Below are positions 49,097 through 58,027 of a DNA stretch of 64,000 nt, in pieces; the first letter of the stretch is position 1; each line of letters opens with the position of its first letter. The notes under the pieces were generated by a model. The model was not told where the DNA came from. It made no database searches and was given only the letters and a program-made list of their open reading frames with translations. The stretch comes from Streptomyces lateritius. GTDB taxonomy: Bacteria > Actinomycetota > Actinomycetes > Streptomycetales > Streptomycetaceae. Where the stretch lies: the NCBI RefSeq assembly GCF_014649715.1, contig NZ_BMTO01000017.1, forward strand, positions 1-64,000, given 5' to 3'. The position numbers were made by a program, and so were the translations under genes.

Positions 49097-49139
49097 CGGC
49101 GGACGGCCGCGGAGCAAAGCGCTCTGCGGCCGTCCGCCG
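49097..49139. terminator. Bidirectional terminator between convergent genes
   Basis: A 14-bp perfect stem (49097-49110 with 49126-49139) extends to 19 bp (one G-U pair) with a 5-nt AAAGC loop. Confidence 0.85.
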
Positions 49140-49169
49140 TGCGGAGGGTCGTTCAGGTGAGGCCGGGCC

Positions 49170-49424
49170 TCAGACGGCCGGTGGCGGGGTGAGGCCTTCG
49201 CCCTTGGCGTCGCCGTCCTTGTGCGCGATCCGGTCCAGCGCGTTCTTGGCCTTGCCGGTACCCGACTCGATCTTGTCGCTGTACTTGCCCTTGGTCTTCT
49301 CGTCGACCATCCTCGCGGCCTTCTCCAAGCCGTGGTCGATCTTGTCCCCGTGCTGCTGGGCGAGATCGGAGACCTTCTCCTTGGCCGGGGCGAGCTTGGC
49401 CTTCAGTGAATCCAGGAGACCCAT
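49170..49424 (-). CDS. MT0933-like antitoxin-family protein
   Basis: An 84-residue Lys/Asp-rich helical protein (LLDSLKAKLAPAKEKVSDLA, KIDHGLEKAARMVDEKTKGK, KIESGTGKAKNALDRI). It matches the PF14013 'antitoxin of type II system' family, but no toxin gene adjoins it. The family name may mislead; the amphipathic helices also fit a stress or membrane-associated protein. ATG 49424 follows GGAGGGAAGGTGACCC. Confidence 0.75.
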   Translation of the reverse strand: MGLLDSLKAKLAPAKEKVSDLAQQHGDKIDHGLEKAARMVDEKTKGKYSDKIESGTGKAKNALDRIAHKDGDAKGEGLTPPPAV

Positions 49425-49476
49425 GGGTCACCTTCCCTCCGGTGAGTCCGTATGCCGTCCGCCCTGTCTCCAGGAC

Positions 49477-49755
49477 CTACTTCCGGGCGCTTTCGCCGGC
49501 CTCGTTGTCCGCGGCCTCCTCGGCCGACTGCTGCTTCGGGATCTCCACGGCCTCCACGGCCTCGACCGCCTCCACCGCGTCGGCCGCCGTGGCGGTCTCC
49601 CCGTCCTCGGCACCCTCCGCCGCTTCGGCGTCGGGAACCTCGGTGGCAACCTCCGCGCCTTCCGCATCACCCGTCAGGGTGACTGCCTGGGCCTCCTCCG
49701 TTGACGCCTCGGCAGCTTCCTTGCCCTTGCGGCGAAACATTGCAAAAACGCCCAT
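49477..49755 (-). CDS. Small acidic Ala/Glu-rich protein of unknown function
   Basis: A 92-residue protein with a basic start (MFRRKGKEAAEAS after MGVFA) and an acidic Ala/Glu/Val-rich repeat (VEAVEAVEAVEIP). ATG 49755 is chosen as GGAG lies 5 nt upstream. It is one gene upstream of the MT0933-like gene, 52 nt away, on the same strand. Low complexity prevents assignment. Confidence 0.6.
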   Translation of the reverse strand: MGVFAMFRRKGKEAAEASTEEAQAVTLTGDAEGAEVATEVPDAEAAEGAEDGETATAADAVEAVEAVEAVEIPKQQSAEEAADNEAGESARK

Positions 49756-49925
49756 TTCCACTCCATAGCGTACTCGTGTGGGAGAAGCCCCGCGGTGCCC
49801 GGTGCGCCCCATTGCGCCACCCGGTGCAGCCGGTACGTAAACCGGCGGTCGGAACCTCGCAACTGGCAACGAACCCGGATGCGGGCCGTCACGTCGCTCA
49901 TTCGGGGACCCGCCGAGAGGTTTGC

Positions 49926-49931
49926 GAGACT
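49926..49931 (+). promoter_or_regulatory. Leaderless -10 of miaA
   Basis: GAGACT lies 6 nt before GTG 49938. Confidence 0.4.
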
Positions 49932-49937
49932 GGGGCG

Positions 49938-50876
49938 GTGAGAAGTGCAGCTCCCGCCCCGCGGGTCATCGCCGTCGTCGGTCCCACAGCGGCCGGAAAG
50001 TCCGATCTGGGTGTTTTCCTCGCCCAGCAGCTCGGCGGCGAGGTCGTCAACGCCGACTCGATGCAGCTCTACCGAGGGATGGACATCGGTACCGCCAAGT
50101 TGACGCTCGAGGAGCGCGGCGGCGTCCCGCACCACCTCCTCGACATCTGGGACGTGACGGAGGCCGCCAGCGTCGCCGAGTACCAGCGCCTCGCCCGGGC
50201 GGAGATCGACCGGTTGCTCGCCGCCGGCCGCACCCCGGTCCTGGTCGGCGGCTCCGGCCTGTACGTACGCGGTGCCATCGACGCCCTGGAGTTCCCCGGT
50301 ACCGACCCGGCCGTACGGGCCCGCCTGGAGGCGGAGCTGGAGGAGCGGGGCTCCGGAGTGCTGCACGCCCGCCTCGCCGCGGCCGACCCCGAGGCCGCCC
50401 GCGCGATCCTGTCGAGCAACGGCCGCCGCATCGTCCGCGCCCTGGAGGTCATCGAGATCACCGGCAAGCCCTTCACGGCCAACCTGCCCGGACCGGACTC
50501 GGTCTACGACACGGTGCAGATCGGCGTGGACGTGGAGCGGCCCGAACTCGACGAGCGGATCACCGCGCGCGTGGACCGGATGTGGGAGGCCGGACTCGTC
50601 GAGGAGGTGCGCACGCTGGAGGCGCTCGGACTGCGGGAGGGGCGTACGGCGGCGCGCGCGCTCGGCTATCAGCAGGTCCTCGCGGCGCTCGCGGGGGAGT
50701 GCACCGAGGACGAGGCGCGCGCCGAGACCGTGCGAGCCACCAAGCGCTTCGCGCGTCGTCAGGACTCGTGGTTCCGGCGCGACCCGCGGGTCCACTGGCT
50801 GAGTGGCGCCGCCGACCACCGGGGGGAACTCCCCCGAGAGGCGCTGACGTTGGTCGAACGAGCGGTTACAGCCTGA
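49938..50876 (+). CDS. miaA: tRNA dimethylallyltransferase
   Basis: A 312-residue enzyme adding the prenyl group to A37 of tRNAs; MiaB then methylthiolates it. P-loop GPTAAGKS at about 15-22, NADSMQLYRGMDIGTAK, LVGGSGLYVRGA and GTAR-like EGRTAARALGYQQ are present. GTG 49938 matches family N-termini and has a leaderless -10. Longer in-frame starts run through the preceding intergenic region. Confidence 0.96.
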   Translation: MRSAAPAPRVIAVVGPTAAGKSDLGVFLAQQLGGEVVNADSMQLYRGMDIGTAKLTLEERGGVPHHLLDIWDVTEAASVAEYQRLARAEIDRLLAAGRTPVLVGGSGLYVRGAIDALEFPGTDPAVRARLEAELEERGSGVLHARLAAADPEAARAILSSNGRRIVRALEVIEITGKPFTANLPGPDSVYDTVQIGVDVERPELDERITARVDRMWEAGLVEEVRTLEALGLREGRTAARALGYQQVLAALAGECTEDEARAETVRATKRFARRQDSWFRRDPRVHWLSGAADHRGELPREALTLVERAVTA

Positions 50877-50984
50877 TCACGTGATGGCATCGGGACGCCA
50901 CGCCCGTCATTCCAGCGGTCATCGGCGTGCCATCATCGAGCATCGATCGACCAAGTGGAGTCCGAGTTGGGAGGGCGCGTGGCG

Positions 50985-51449
50985 ATGGAGGCCGGCCCTC
51001 GCGACAGAGAACAGCACGACGCCGTCCGGGGCGAAGACCGAGGTGACGCGCCCGGTTTGACGCCGGACGGTCCCGACGACGCCGAAGGCACGTCCGTCCA
51101 GGTCGACGCCGACGAGGTCGAGGTCGAACTGCGGCCGCAGCGCCGCCTGCGGATCTGGCAGCTCGCGCCCATCGTGGGCCTCGCCGCCGTCGGCTCGCTG
51201 ATGTTCGCTTTCCCCCTCGCCTTCGGTTCCGGCGAGGGCGGCGCGGTCGTCGCCATGCTCGGGCTGCTGATCAGCTCCTGCGCGGCCGGCTGGGGCATGA
51301 TGGCCGCCCGCAAGGTCGGCCACACATGGCCCGGCCTGCCGGCCCGCGGCTCCGGTGAACGCCCGAACTGGCGGGTGATCGCCCTGTACGTCTCCGTCAG
51401 CGCACTCCTGGTGGCGCTGGCCGTCTGGCGCGTGGCCCGCCTCCGCTGA
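50985..51449 (+). CDS. Two-helix membrane protein of unknown function
   Basis: A 154-residue protein with an acidic, disordered N-terminus (1-55), hydrophobic segments at about 63-85 and 87-105 (WQLAPIVGLAAVGSLMFAFP; VVAMLGLLISSCAAGWGMM) and a third at about 132-148. ATG 50985 is preferred, 9 nt after GGGAGGG; GTG 50979 is too close to it. Lies between miaA and dapF. No known domain. Confidence 0.75.
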   Translation: MEAGPRDREQHDAVRGEDRGDAPGLTPDGPDDAEGTSVQVDADEVEVELRPQRRLRIWQLAPIVGLAAVGSLMFAFPLAFGSGEGGAVVAMLGLLISSCAAGWGMMAARKVGHTWPGLPARGSGERPNWRVIALYVSVSALLVALAVWRVARLR

Positions 51450-51536
51450 CGGCCACACCATGTGCCCGCCTCCGGGGACGCCTGATGCCTGAGGCACACC
51501 CCGTGGACCGTCGAGGCCGCTGTCCGACCCGCCCCG

Positions 51537-51542
51537 TACAGT
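51537..51542 (+). promoter_or_regulatory. Leaderless -10 of dapF
   Basis: TACAGT lies 7 nt before GTG 51550; no Shine-Dalgarno. Confidence 0.5.
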
Positions 51543-51549
51543 TGGTCCC

Positions 51550-52446
51550 GTGACCAGCACGCAGACCTCGCCGCTCGCCTTCCTCAAGGGCCACGGGACC
51601 GAGAACGACTTCGTGATCGTTCCCGACGCCGACAACGCCGTCGACCTGCCCGCCGCGGCCGTCGCGCGGCTGTGCGACCGGCGCGCCGGGATCGGCGGCG
51701 ACGGGCTGTTGCACGTAGTCCGCAGCGCCGCTCACCCCGAGGCCCGCGGCATGGCCGACGAGGCCGAGTGGTTCATGGACTACCGGAACGCGGACGGATC
51801 GGTAGCAGAGATGTGCGGCAACGGCGTCCGCGTCTTCGCCCGCTATCTGCAGTACGCCGGGCACGTCACCGCCGGCGAGGTCGCCGTCGCCACCCGCGGC
51901 GGGGTCAAGCGGGTCCACCTCGACAAGGACGGTTCCGTCACCGTCTCCATGGGCCGCGCCCTGCTCCCCGAGGACGGCGTCACCGTCACCGTGGACGGCC
52001 GCAGCTGGCCCGCCCGCAACGTGAACATGGGCAATCCGCACGCCGTCGCCTTCGTCGAGAGCCTCGACCACGCCGGAAACCTCTTCACCGAGCCGCACTA
52101 CAGCCCCGCCGAGGTCTACCCGGACGGCGTCAACATCGAGTTCGTCGCAGACCGCGGCCCTCGCCACGTCGCCATGCGCGTGCACGAGCGCGGCGCCGCC
52201 GAGACCCGCTCCTGCGGCACGGGCGCCTGCGCCGTCGCCGTGGCCACCGCACGCCGGGACGGCGCCGACCCCGCCCTGACCGGCACCCCCGTCACGTACA
52301 CCGTCGACGTCCTCGGCGGCACGCTGATCATCACCGAGCACCCCGACGGCGAGATCGAGATGACCGGCCCGGCCGTGATCGTCGCCGAGGGCACGATCGA
52401 TCCCTCCTGGCTCGCCGACGGAGAAATCGAAACAGTCAACGACTGA
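51550..52446 (+). CDS. dapF: Diaminopimelate epimerase
   Basis: A 298-residue cofactor-free epimerase converting LL- to meso-diaminopimelate in lysine biosynthesis. (Streptomyces wall uses the LL form, so epimerase serves mainly lysine.) The two catalytic cysteines are in SVAEMCGNGVRVF and ETRSCGTGACAVAV. GTG start with a leaderless -10. Confidence 0.96.
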   Translation: MTSTQTSPLAFLKGHGTENDFVIVPDADNAVDLPAAAVARLCDRRAGIGGDGLLHVVRSAAHPEARGMADEAEWFMDYRNADGSVAEMCGNGVRVFARYLQYAGHVTAGEVAVATRGGVKRVHLDKDGSVTVSMGRALLPEDGVTVTVDGRSWPARNVNMGNPHAVAFVESLDHAGNLFTEPHYSPAEVYPDGVNIEFVADRGPRHVAMRVHERGAAETRSCGTGACAVAVATARRDGADPALTGTPVTYTVDVLGGTLIITEHPDGEIEMTGPAVIVAEGTIDPSWLADGEIETVND

Positions 52447-52585
52447 TCGTTCGCTCGAATGGGTGGTCCGTTTCACGCTCGGCGAGAGCACGACTGCGCC
52501 GCGTGGTGGGGTCGGTAGCATCAAGCACCGGCGCGGCGGGCACGCCTTGCCCGCCCACCGCCGGTCGACGCCGCCGGAGGTGCCC

Positions 52586-54718
52586 ATGAGTGCAGAGGCC
52601 ACCAATCCTGTGAGCGCAGCGGAGGCCGCCGGCCCCGACGCTCCCAGCCGCAGGCGCGCCCGTCCGAGGATCGACCTCCGCAGGCTGGGCCGTGCCGCTC
52701 TGCTCGGTCCCACCACGAGGGACCGGCTGCCCGACGCCATCGGGCACGTCGCCGAGGCCCACCGCGCCCATCACCCCGACGCCGACCTGACCGTGCTGCG
52801 CAGGGCGTACGTCCTCGCCGAGTCCTCGCACCGCGGACAGTTCCGCAAGAGCGGCGAGCCGTACATCACCCATCCGCTCGCGGTCACCCTGATCCTGGCC
52901 GAACTCGGCGCCGAGACGACGACGTTGACCGCCTCCCTCCTCCACGACACCGTCGAGGACACCGAGGTGACCCTGGGCCAGGTCCGCGAGCAGTTCGGCG
53001 ACGAGGTCGCCTATCTCGTCGACGGCGTGACCAAGCTGGAGAAGGTCGACTACGGCGCGGCCGCCGAACCCGAGACCTTCCGCAAGATGCTCGTCGCCAC
53101 CGGCAACGACGTCCGGGTGATGTCGATCAAACTCGCCGACCGGCTCCACAACATGCGCACCCTCGGGGTGATGCGACCCGAGAAACAGGCCAGGATCGCC
53201 AAGGTCACCCGCGACGTCCTCATCCCGCTCGCCGAGCGGCTGGGGGTCCAGGCGCTCAAGACCGAGCTGGAGGACCTCGTCTTCGCGATCCTCCATCCCG
53301 AGGAGTACGAGAACACCCGCGCCCTCATCGCCGAGAACACCGGCGCGGGCGACGCGCTCGCCACCATCGCCGAACACGTCTCCGCCGTGCTGCGCGAGGC
53401 GGACATCGCCGCCGAAGTCCTCGTCAGACCCCGGCACTTCGTCTCCGTCCACCGGGTCCGGCTCAAGCGCGGAGATTTGCGCGGCAGCGACTTCGGCCGA
53501 CTCCTCGTCCTCGTGGGCGAGGACGCCGACTGTTACGCGGTCCTCGGCGAGCTCCACACCTGCTTCACTCCGGTGATCTCCGAGTTCAAGGACTTCATCG
53601 CGGCGCCCAAGTTCAACCTGTACCAGTCGCTGCACACCGCCGTCGCCGCCCCCGACGGGGCCGTGGCCGAAGTCCTCATCCGTACGCACCAGATGCACAA
53701 GGTCGCCGAGGCCGGAGTCGTCGCCCTCGGCAACCCGTACGTCCCCGCGGCGACGGGGGAGGGCGCCGCCGAACCGGCCGAGGACGGAGAGCGCGCCGAC
53801 CCCACCCGCCCCGGCTGGCTCTCCCGGCTGCTCGACTGGCAGCAGGCCACCCCCGATCCCGACACCTTCTGGACCTCGCTGCGCGCGGACCTCGCCGAGG
53901 ACCAGGAGATCACCGTCTTCCACGCCGACGGCGGGACGCTCGGCCTGCCCGCCGGAGCGAGCTGTGTCGACGCCGCGTACGCGCGGCACGGCGAGGCCGC
54001 CCACGCCTGCCTTGGCGCACGCGTCAACGGGCGCCTGGCGACGCTCAGCACGGTCCTGAACGACGGTGACACCGTGCAGCTGCTCCTCGCCCAGGACACT
54101 GCCTCGGGGCCGTCCCCCGAGTGGCTGGAGCACGCCCGCACACCCGCCGCGCGCATCGCGATCACCGCATGGCTCCAGACGCACCCGGAGACCGCCAAGG
54201 CCCCCGCCGTCGCCCCGCGCCCGCCCGCACCCGTCACCGCCGACCGTCGCTCCGGCGCCAGGCTCCTCGCCGACCTGCCGGGCATCGCGGCCACCGCCGT
54301 ACGGCCGGCGGGGTGCTGCACCCCCGTACCCCCGGACGAGATCACCGGCTTCCAGGTGCGTGGCGGGTCCGTCACCGTCCACCGCACCGGCTGCACCGCC
54401 GTCGGGACCATGAAGCGGCTCGGGCGCGAACCCGTCACCGTCCACTGGGGCGACACAGCCGAATGCCGCGTCACGCTCGTCGCCGAGTCCTTCGGCCGGC
54501 CCCGGCTCCTCGCGGACCTCACCGAGGTCATCGCCGCGGCGGGCGTCGCCGTCGTCTCCGCGACCGTCGAACCGCCCACCGAGCAGCGGGTCCGGCACAC
54601 CTACACCCTCCAACTCCCGGACGCGGCAGGGCTGCCGGCCCTGATGCGGGCCATGCGGGACGTGGCGGGTGTCTACGACGTGAGCCGTGCCCGGCGTCCC
54701 GCGTCCCAGGAGGACTGA
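52586..54718 (+). CDS. rshA: RelA/SpoT homologue with divergent synthetase (RshA-like)
   Basis: A 710-residue long RSH with HD hydrolase, synthetase, TGS and ACT domains. HD residues are intact (SHRGQFRKSGEPYITHPL, LLHDTVEDT, KLADRLHNMRTL). The synthetase is diverged: the canonical DLxGIR block reads DFGRLLVLVG, EVQIRT reads EVLIRT, though KDFIAAPKFNLYQSLHT is kept. It may thus be mainly a (p)ppGpp hydrolase. S. coelicolor has RshA here, besides the main RelA elsewhere. ATG 52586 follows GGAGG by 5 nt. Confidence 0.9.
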   Translation: MSAEATNPVSAAEAAGPDAPSRRRARPRIDLRRLGRAALLGPTTRDRLPDAIGHVAEAHRAHHPDADLTVLRRAYVLAESSHRGQFRKSGEPYITHPLAVTLILAELGAETTTLTASLLHDTVEDTEVTLGQVREQFGDEVAYLVDGVTKLEKVDYGAAAEPETFRKMLVATGNDVRVMSIKLADRLHNMRTLGVMRPEKQARIAKVTRDVLIPLAERLGVQALKTELEDLVFAILHPEEYENTRALIAENTGAGDALATIAEHVSAVLREADIAAEVLVRPRHFVSVHRVRLKRGDLRGSDFGRLLVLVGEDADCYAVLGELHTCFTPVISEFKDFIAAPKFNLYQSLHTAVAAPDGAVAEVLIRTHQMHKVAEAGVVALGNPYVPAATGEGAAEPAEDGERADPTRPGWLSRLLDWQQATPDPDTFWTSLRADLAEDQEITVFHADGGTLGLPAGASCVDAAYARHGEAAHACLGARVNGRLATLSTVLNDGDTVQLLLAQDTASGPSPEWLEHARTPAARIAITAWLQTHPETAKAPAVAPRPPAPVTADRRSGARLLADLPGIAATAVRPAGCCTPVPPDEITGFQVRGGSVTVHRTGCTAVGTMKRLGREPVTVHWGDTAECRVTLVAESFGRPRLLADLTEVIAAAGVAVVSATVEPPTEQRVRHTYTLQLPDAAGLPALMRAMRDVAGVYDVSRARRPASQED

Positions 54719-54816
54719 GCCCGGCGGACCCACGGCGCCGGCCGGCCGTGACTCCTTCGAGTGGCCGACGAGCGCGCCGCCGGGGGGAGCGGAGGGCGCA
54801 CTGGTAGCCGTAGCTC

Positions 54817-56316
54817 ATGCCGCTCACACCCCGTCACCCCTCCCCACGCGCGCGGTGGCTGCGCTCCGCCGTCCTCGTCGCCGCCTCGGCCGGGCTCGTC
54901 GCCGCCGCCCTCCCCGCGCCGGCGCCGCTCGGCATCGGGGACCCCCTCTTCCCCCATCTCGGCAACCCGGGATACGACGTTCTCTCGTACGACATCGCCC
55001 TCACCTATCAGGGTGAGAACACCCGCCCGCTCGCGGCCGTGACGCGCATCGAGGCGCTCACCACCGCTGACCTGGAGCGGATCAACCTGGACTTCACGCA
55101 CGGCACGGTCCGCTCCGTCGCCGTCGACGGCGAACCGGCCGAGTTCGTGACCAGCGGGGAGGACCTGGTGATCACGCCCGCCCGGGAGACCGAGGAGGGA
55201 GAGGCCCTGACCATCGAGGTCGCCCACACCAGCGACCCCGGCGGATCCGCCGACTCCGGCGGCTGGGTCCGCACCGGCGACGGCCTCGCCATGGCGAACC
55301 AGGCCGACGCCGCCCACCGGGTCTTCCCGTCCAACGACCACCCGGCCGACAAGGCGTACTTCACCTTCCGGATCACCGCACCCAGCGGCCTGACAGCCGT
55401 CGCCAACGGTCTGCCGGCGGGCCGTACCACGGCCGGCGCCGCCACCACCTGGACCTACCGCACGGCCCACCCCATGGCCACCGAGCTCGCCCAGGTCTCC
55501 ATCGGACGCACCACCGTGGTCCACCGGACGGGACCGCACGGCCTTCCCGTACGGGACGTGGTGCCCACCGCCGACCGGGAGCTGCTGGAACCCTGGCTGA
55601 AGCGCACTCCGGGGCACCTGGAGTGGATGGAGCGCCAGGTCGGCCGGTACCCCTTCGAGACCTACGGTGTCCTCGTCGCCGACGCGGACACCGGCTACGA
55701 GCTGGAGACCCAGACCCTCTCTCTCTTCGAGCGAAGACTGTTCACTGAACCCGCGTTCCCCGAGTGGTACGTCGACTCGATCATGGTCCACGAGCTGGCC
55801 CATCACTGGTTCGGCAACAGCGTCTCACCCCGCACCTGGTCCGACCTGTGGCTCAACGAGGGGCACGCGAGCTGGTACGAGGCGCTGTACGCGGAGGAGA
55901 CCGCCAAGCAGTCCCTGGAGCGGCGCATGAAGGCCGCGTACGCCGCTTCCGACCGGTGGAGGGCCGCCGGCGGCCCACCGGCGGCCCCCGAGCCCCCCAA
56001 GCCCGGCCACAAGATCAGCCTCTTCCGGCCGGTGGTGTACGACGGGAGCGCCCTGGTCCTGTACGCGCTGCGTCAGGAGATCGGCAAGGACGCCTTCCAG
56101 CGTCTGGAGCGCCGCTGGGTGAGCGAGCACCGGGACGGGACCGCCTCCACCGCCGACTTCACGGCCCTGGCCTCCGAGGTGGCGGGGCGCGACCTCAGCT
56201 CCTTCCTCGCCGGCTGGCTGTACGCCGAGAAGACCCCGGCCATGCCCGGCCACCCGGAATGGCGCAGCCAGGCGGCCGAGGCCGCGCCCGCCGCGAGCGC
56301 CCCGAAACCGGGGTGA
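54817..56316 (+). CDS. Secreted M1-family zinc metallopeptidase
   Basis: A 499-residue protein. A signal peptide (about 1-33, with a double-Arg ARWLRSAVLVAAS) precedes a beta-saddle domain and the gluzincin catalytic domain with HELAHHWFGNSVSPRTW and NEGHAS (HExxH-18-E). The usual GAMEN substrate motif is replaced by YELETQTL. Only N-terminal and catalytic domains are present; the long C-terminal helical domain of larger M1 enzymes is missing, as in the ~500-aa Streptomyces group. Lies 98 nt after rshA. Confidence 0.88.
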   Translation: MPLTPRHPSPRARWLRSAVLVAASAGLVAAALPAPAPLGIGDPLFPHLGNPGYDVLSYDIALTYQGENTRPLAAVTRIEALTTADLERINLDFTHGTVRSVAVDGEPAEFVTSGEDLVITPARETEEGEALTIEVAHTSDPGGSADSGGWVRTGDGLAMANQADAAHRVFPSNDHPADKAYFTFRITAPSGLTAVANGLPAGRTTAGAATTWTYRTAHPMATELAQVSIGRTTVVHRTGPHGLPVRDVVPTADRELLEPWLKRTPGHLEWMERQVGRYPFETYGVLVADADTGYELETQTLSLFERRLFTEPAFPEWYVDSIMVHELAHHWFGNSVSPRTWSDLWLNEGHASWYEALYAEETAKQSLERRMKAAYAASDRWRAAGGPPAAPEPPKPGHKISLFRPVVYDGSALVLYALRQEIGKDAFQRLERRWVSEHRDGTASTADFTALASEVAGRDLSSFLAGWLYAEKTPAMPGHPEWRSQAAEAAPAASAPKPG

Positions 56317-56398
56317 CGGGCGCGGGCAGGCCGTGTCACCATCATCAGGTCGACGCCGGGGTCGGCCCGGGAATCTTTCGGTGCCGTCACACGTTGTG

Positions 56399-56428
56399 AT
56401 CGACGTAACGACTTTCCTATCGACGTAA
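56399..56428 (+). repeat. Direct repeat in the hflX leader
   Basis: ATCGACGTAA occurs at 56399-56408 and 56419-56428, exactly 20 nt apart (two helical turns), ending 7 nt before ATG 56436. Candidate regulator site. Confidence 0.6.
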
Positions 56429-56435
56429 GGATCAA

Positions 56436-57929
56436 ATGACCTCCTCTTCATCCCCTTCCCAGGACGAGCAGAGCTTCGCCGAGACGAGCCGCACCGAGAG
56501 CCTTCGGGCCGATGCCCTGATGGAAGAGGACGTCGCCTGGAGCCACGAGATCGACGGAGAGCGGGACGGCGATCAGTTCGACCGCTCCGAGCGCGCGGCC
56601 CTGCGGCGCGTGGCGGGCCTCTCCACCGAACTCGAGGACGTCACCGAGGTCGAGTACCGGCAGCTGCGCCTGGAGCGCGTGGTGCTGGTGGGCGTATGGA
56701 CCTCGGGGACCGTTCAGGACGCGGAGAACTCCCTCGCGGAGCTGGCGGCACTCGCCGAGACGGCGGGCGCCCTGGTGCTCGACGGCGTGATCCAGCGCCG
56801 TGACAAGCCGGACCCGGCCACCTTCATCGGTTCGGGCAAGGCGCGCGAGCTGCGGGACATCGTGGTCGAGACCGGCGCGGACACGGTCGTCTGCGACGGC
56901 GAACTCAGCCCCGGCCAGCTCATCGCACTCGAAGACGTCGTCAAGGTCAAGGTGGTCGACCGGACCGCCCTGATCCTCGACATCTTCGCCCAGCACGCCA
57001 AGTCCCGAGAGGGCAAGGCACAGGTCGCGCTCGCGCAGATGCAGTACATGCTGCCGCGACTGCGAGGCTGGGGTCAGTCGCTCTCCCGTCAGATGGGTGG
57101 CGGCGGCGGTGGCGGCATGGCCACGCGTGGTCCCGGTGAGACCAAGATCGAGACCGACCGGCGTCGGATCCGCGAGAAGATGGCGAAGATGCGCCGGGAG
57201 ATCGCGGACATGAAGACCGGCCGCGACATCAAGCGGCAGGAGCGGCGCCGTCACAAGGTGCCCTCGGTCGCCATCGCCGGATACACCAACGCGGGCAAGT
57301 CGTCCCTGCTCAACCGGCTGACCGGCGCGGGCGTGCTGGTGGAGAACGCGCTGTTCGCCACCCTCGACCCGACCGTGCGCCGGGCCGAGACACCCAGCGG
57401 CCGGCTGTACACGCTGGCCGACACCGTCGGGTTCGTACGGCATCTGCCGCACCACCTGGTCGAGGCGTTCCGCTCCACCATGGAAGAGGTCGGGGACGCC
57501 GATCTCATCCTGCACGTGGTGGACGGCTCGCACCCGGCTCCGGAGGAGCAGCTGGCGGCCGTGCGCGAGGTGTTCCGCGACGTCGGCGCGGTGAACGTGC
57601 CGGAGGTCGTGGTCATCAACAAGGCGGACGCGGCCGACCCGCTCGTGCTGCAGCGGCTGATGCGGGCGGAGCGCCACGCCATCGCCGTCTCGGCGCGTAC
57701 CGGCGAGGGCATCGAGGAGCTGCTCGCGCTCATCGACGCCGAGCTGCCCCGGCCGCAGGTCGAGATCGAGGCGCTCGTGCCGTACACCCAGGGCGGTCTC
57801 GTCTCGCGGGTGCACGCCGAGGGCGAGGTGCTCTCGGAGGAGCACACGCCGGAGGGCACGCTGCTCAAGGCGCGCGTGCACGAGGAGCTGGCGGCGTTCC
57901 TGATGCCGTTCGTCCCGGCCGCGCACTGA
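56436..57929 (+). CDS. hflX: Ribosome-splitting GTPase HflX
   Basis: A 497-residue GTPase that binds and splits stalled 70S ribosomes under stress. An HflX N-domain (about 70-255, with ATFIGSGKARELRDIV and a Gly-rich GGGGGGMATRGPGETK) precedes the G-domain: G1 GYTNAGKSSLLN, G3 DTVGFVRHLP, G4 NKAD. The N-terminal ~60 residues are a variable acidic extension. ATG 56436 follows AAGGA. Confidence 0.95.
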   Translation: MTSSSSPSQDEQSFAETSRTESLRADALMEEDVAWSHEIDGERDGDQFDRSERAALRRVAGLSTELEDVTEVEYRQLRLERVVLVGVWTSGTVQDAENSLAELAALAETAGALVLDGVIQRRDKPDPATFIGSGKARELRDIVVETGADTVVCDGELSPGQLIALEDVVKVKVVDRTALILDIFAQHAKSREGKAQVALAQMQYMLPRLRGWGQSLSRQMGGGGGGGMATRGPGETKIETDRRRIREKMAKMRREIADMKTGRDIKRQERRRHKVPSVAIAGYTNAGKSSLLNRLTGAGVLVENALFATLDPTVRRAETPSGRLYTLADTVGFVRHLPHHLVEAFRSTMEEVGDADLILHVVDGSHPAPEEQLAAVREVFRDVGAVNVPEVVVINKADAADPLVLQRLMRAERHAIAVSARTGEGIEELLALIDAELPRPQVEIEALVPYTQGGLVSRVHAEGEVLSEEHTPEGTLLKARVHEELAAFLMPFVPAAH

Positions 57930-57953
57930 CGGTCTCCGCTTGCACAACCGCTT

Positions 57954-58000
57954 CATGCGGAAGGCCCCGCCCCTCGACGAGGGGCGGGGCCTTCCGCATG
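57954..58000. terminator. 21-bp perfect hairpin between convergent hflX and protease genes
   Basis: 57954-57974 pairs completely with 57980-58000 around a CGACG loop. It serves both converging transcripts. Confidence 0.9.
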
Positions 58001-58027
58001 CGGTGACTGAGGCCCGGCGGCCTGGGG

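Noticed and set aside
50876..50885. ATCACGTGAT palindrome overlapping the miaA stop
   Set aside because: Only 10 bp, overlaps coding sequence, no further support.
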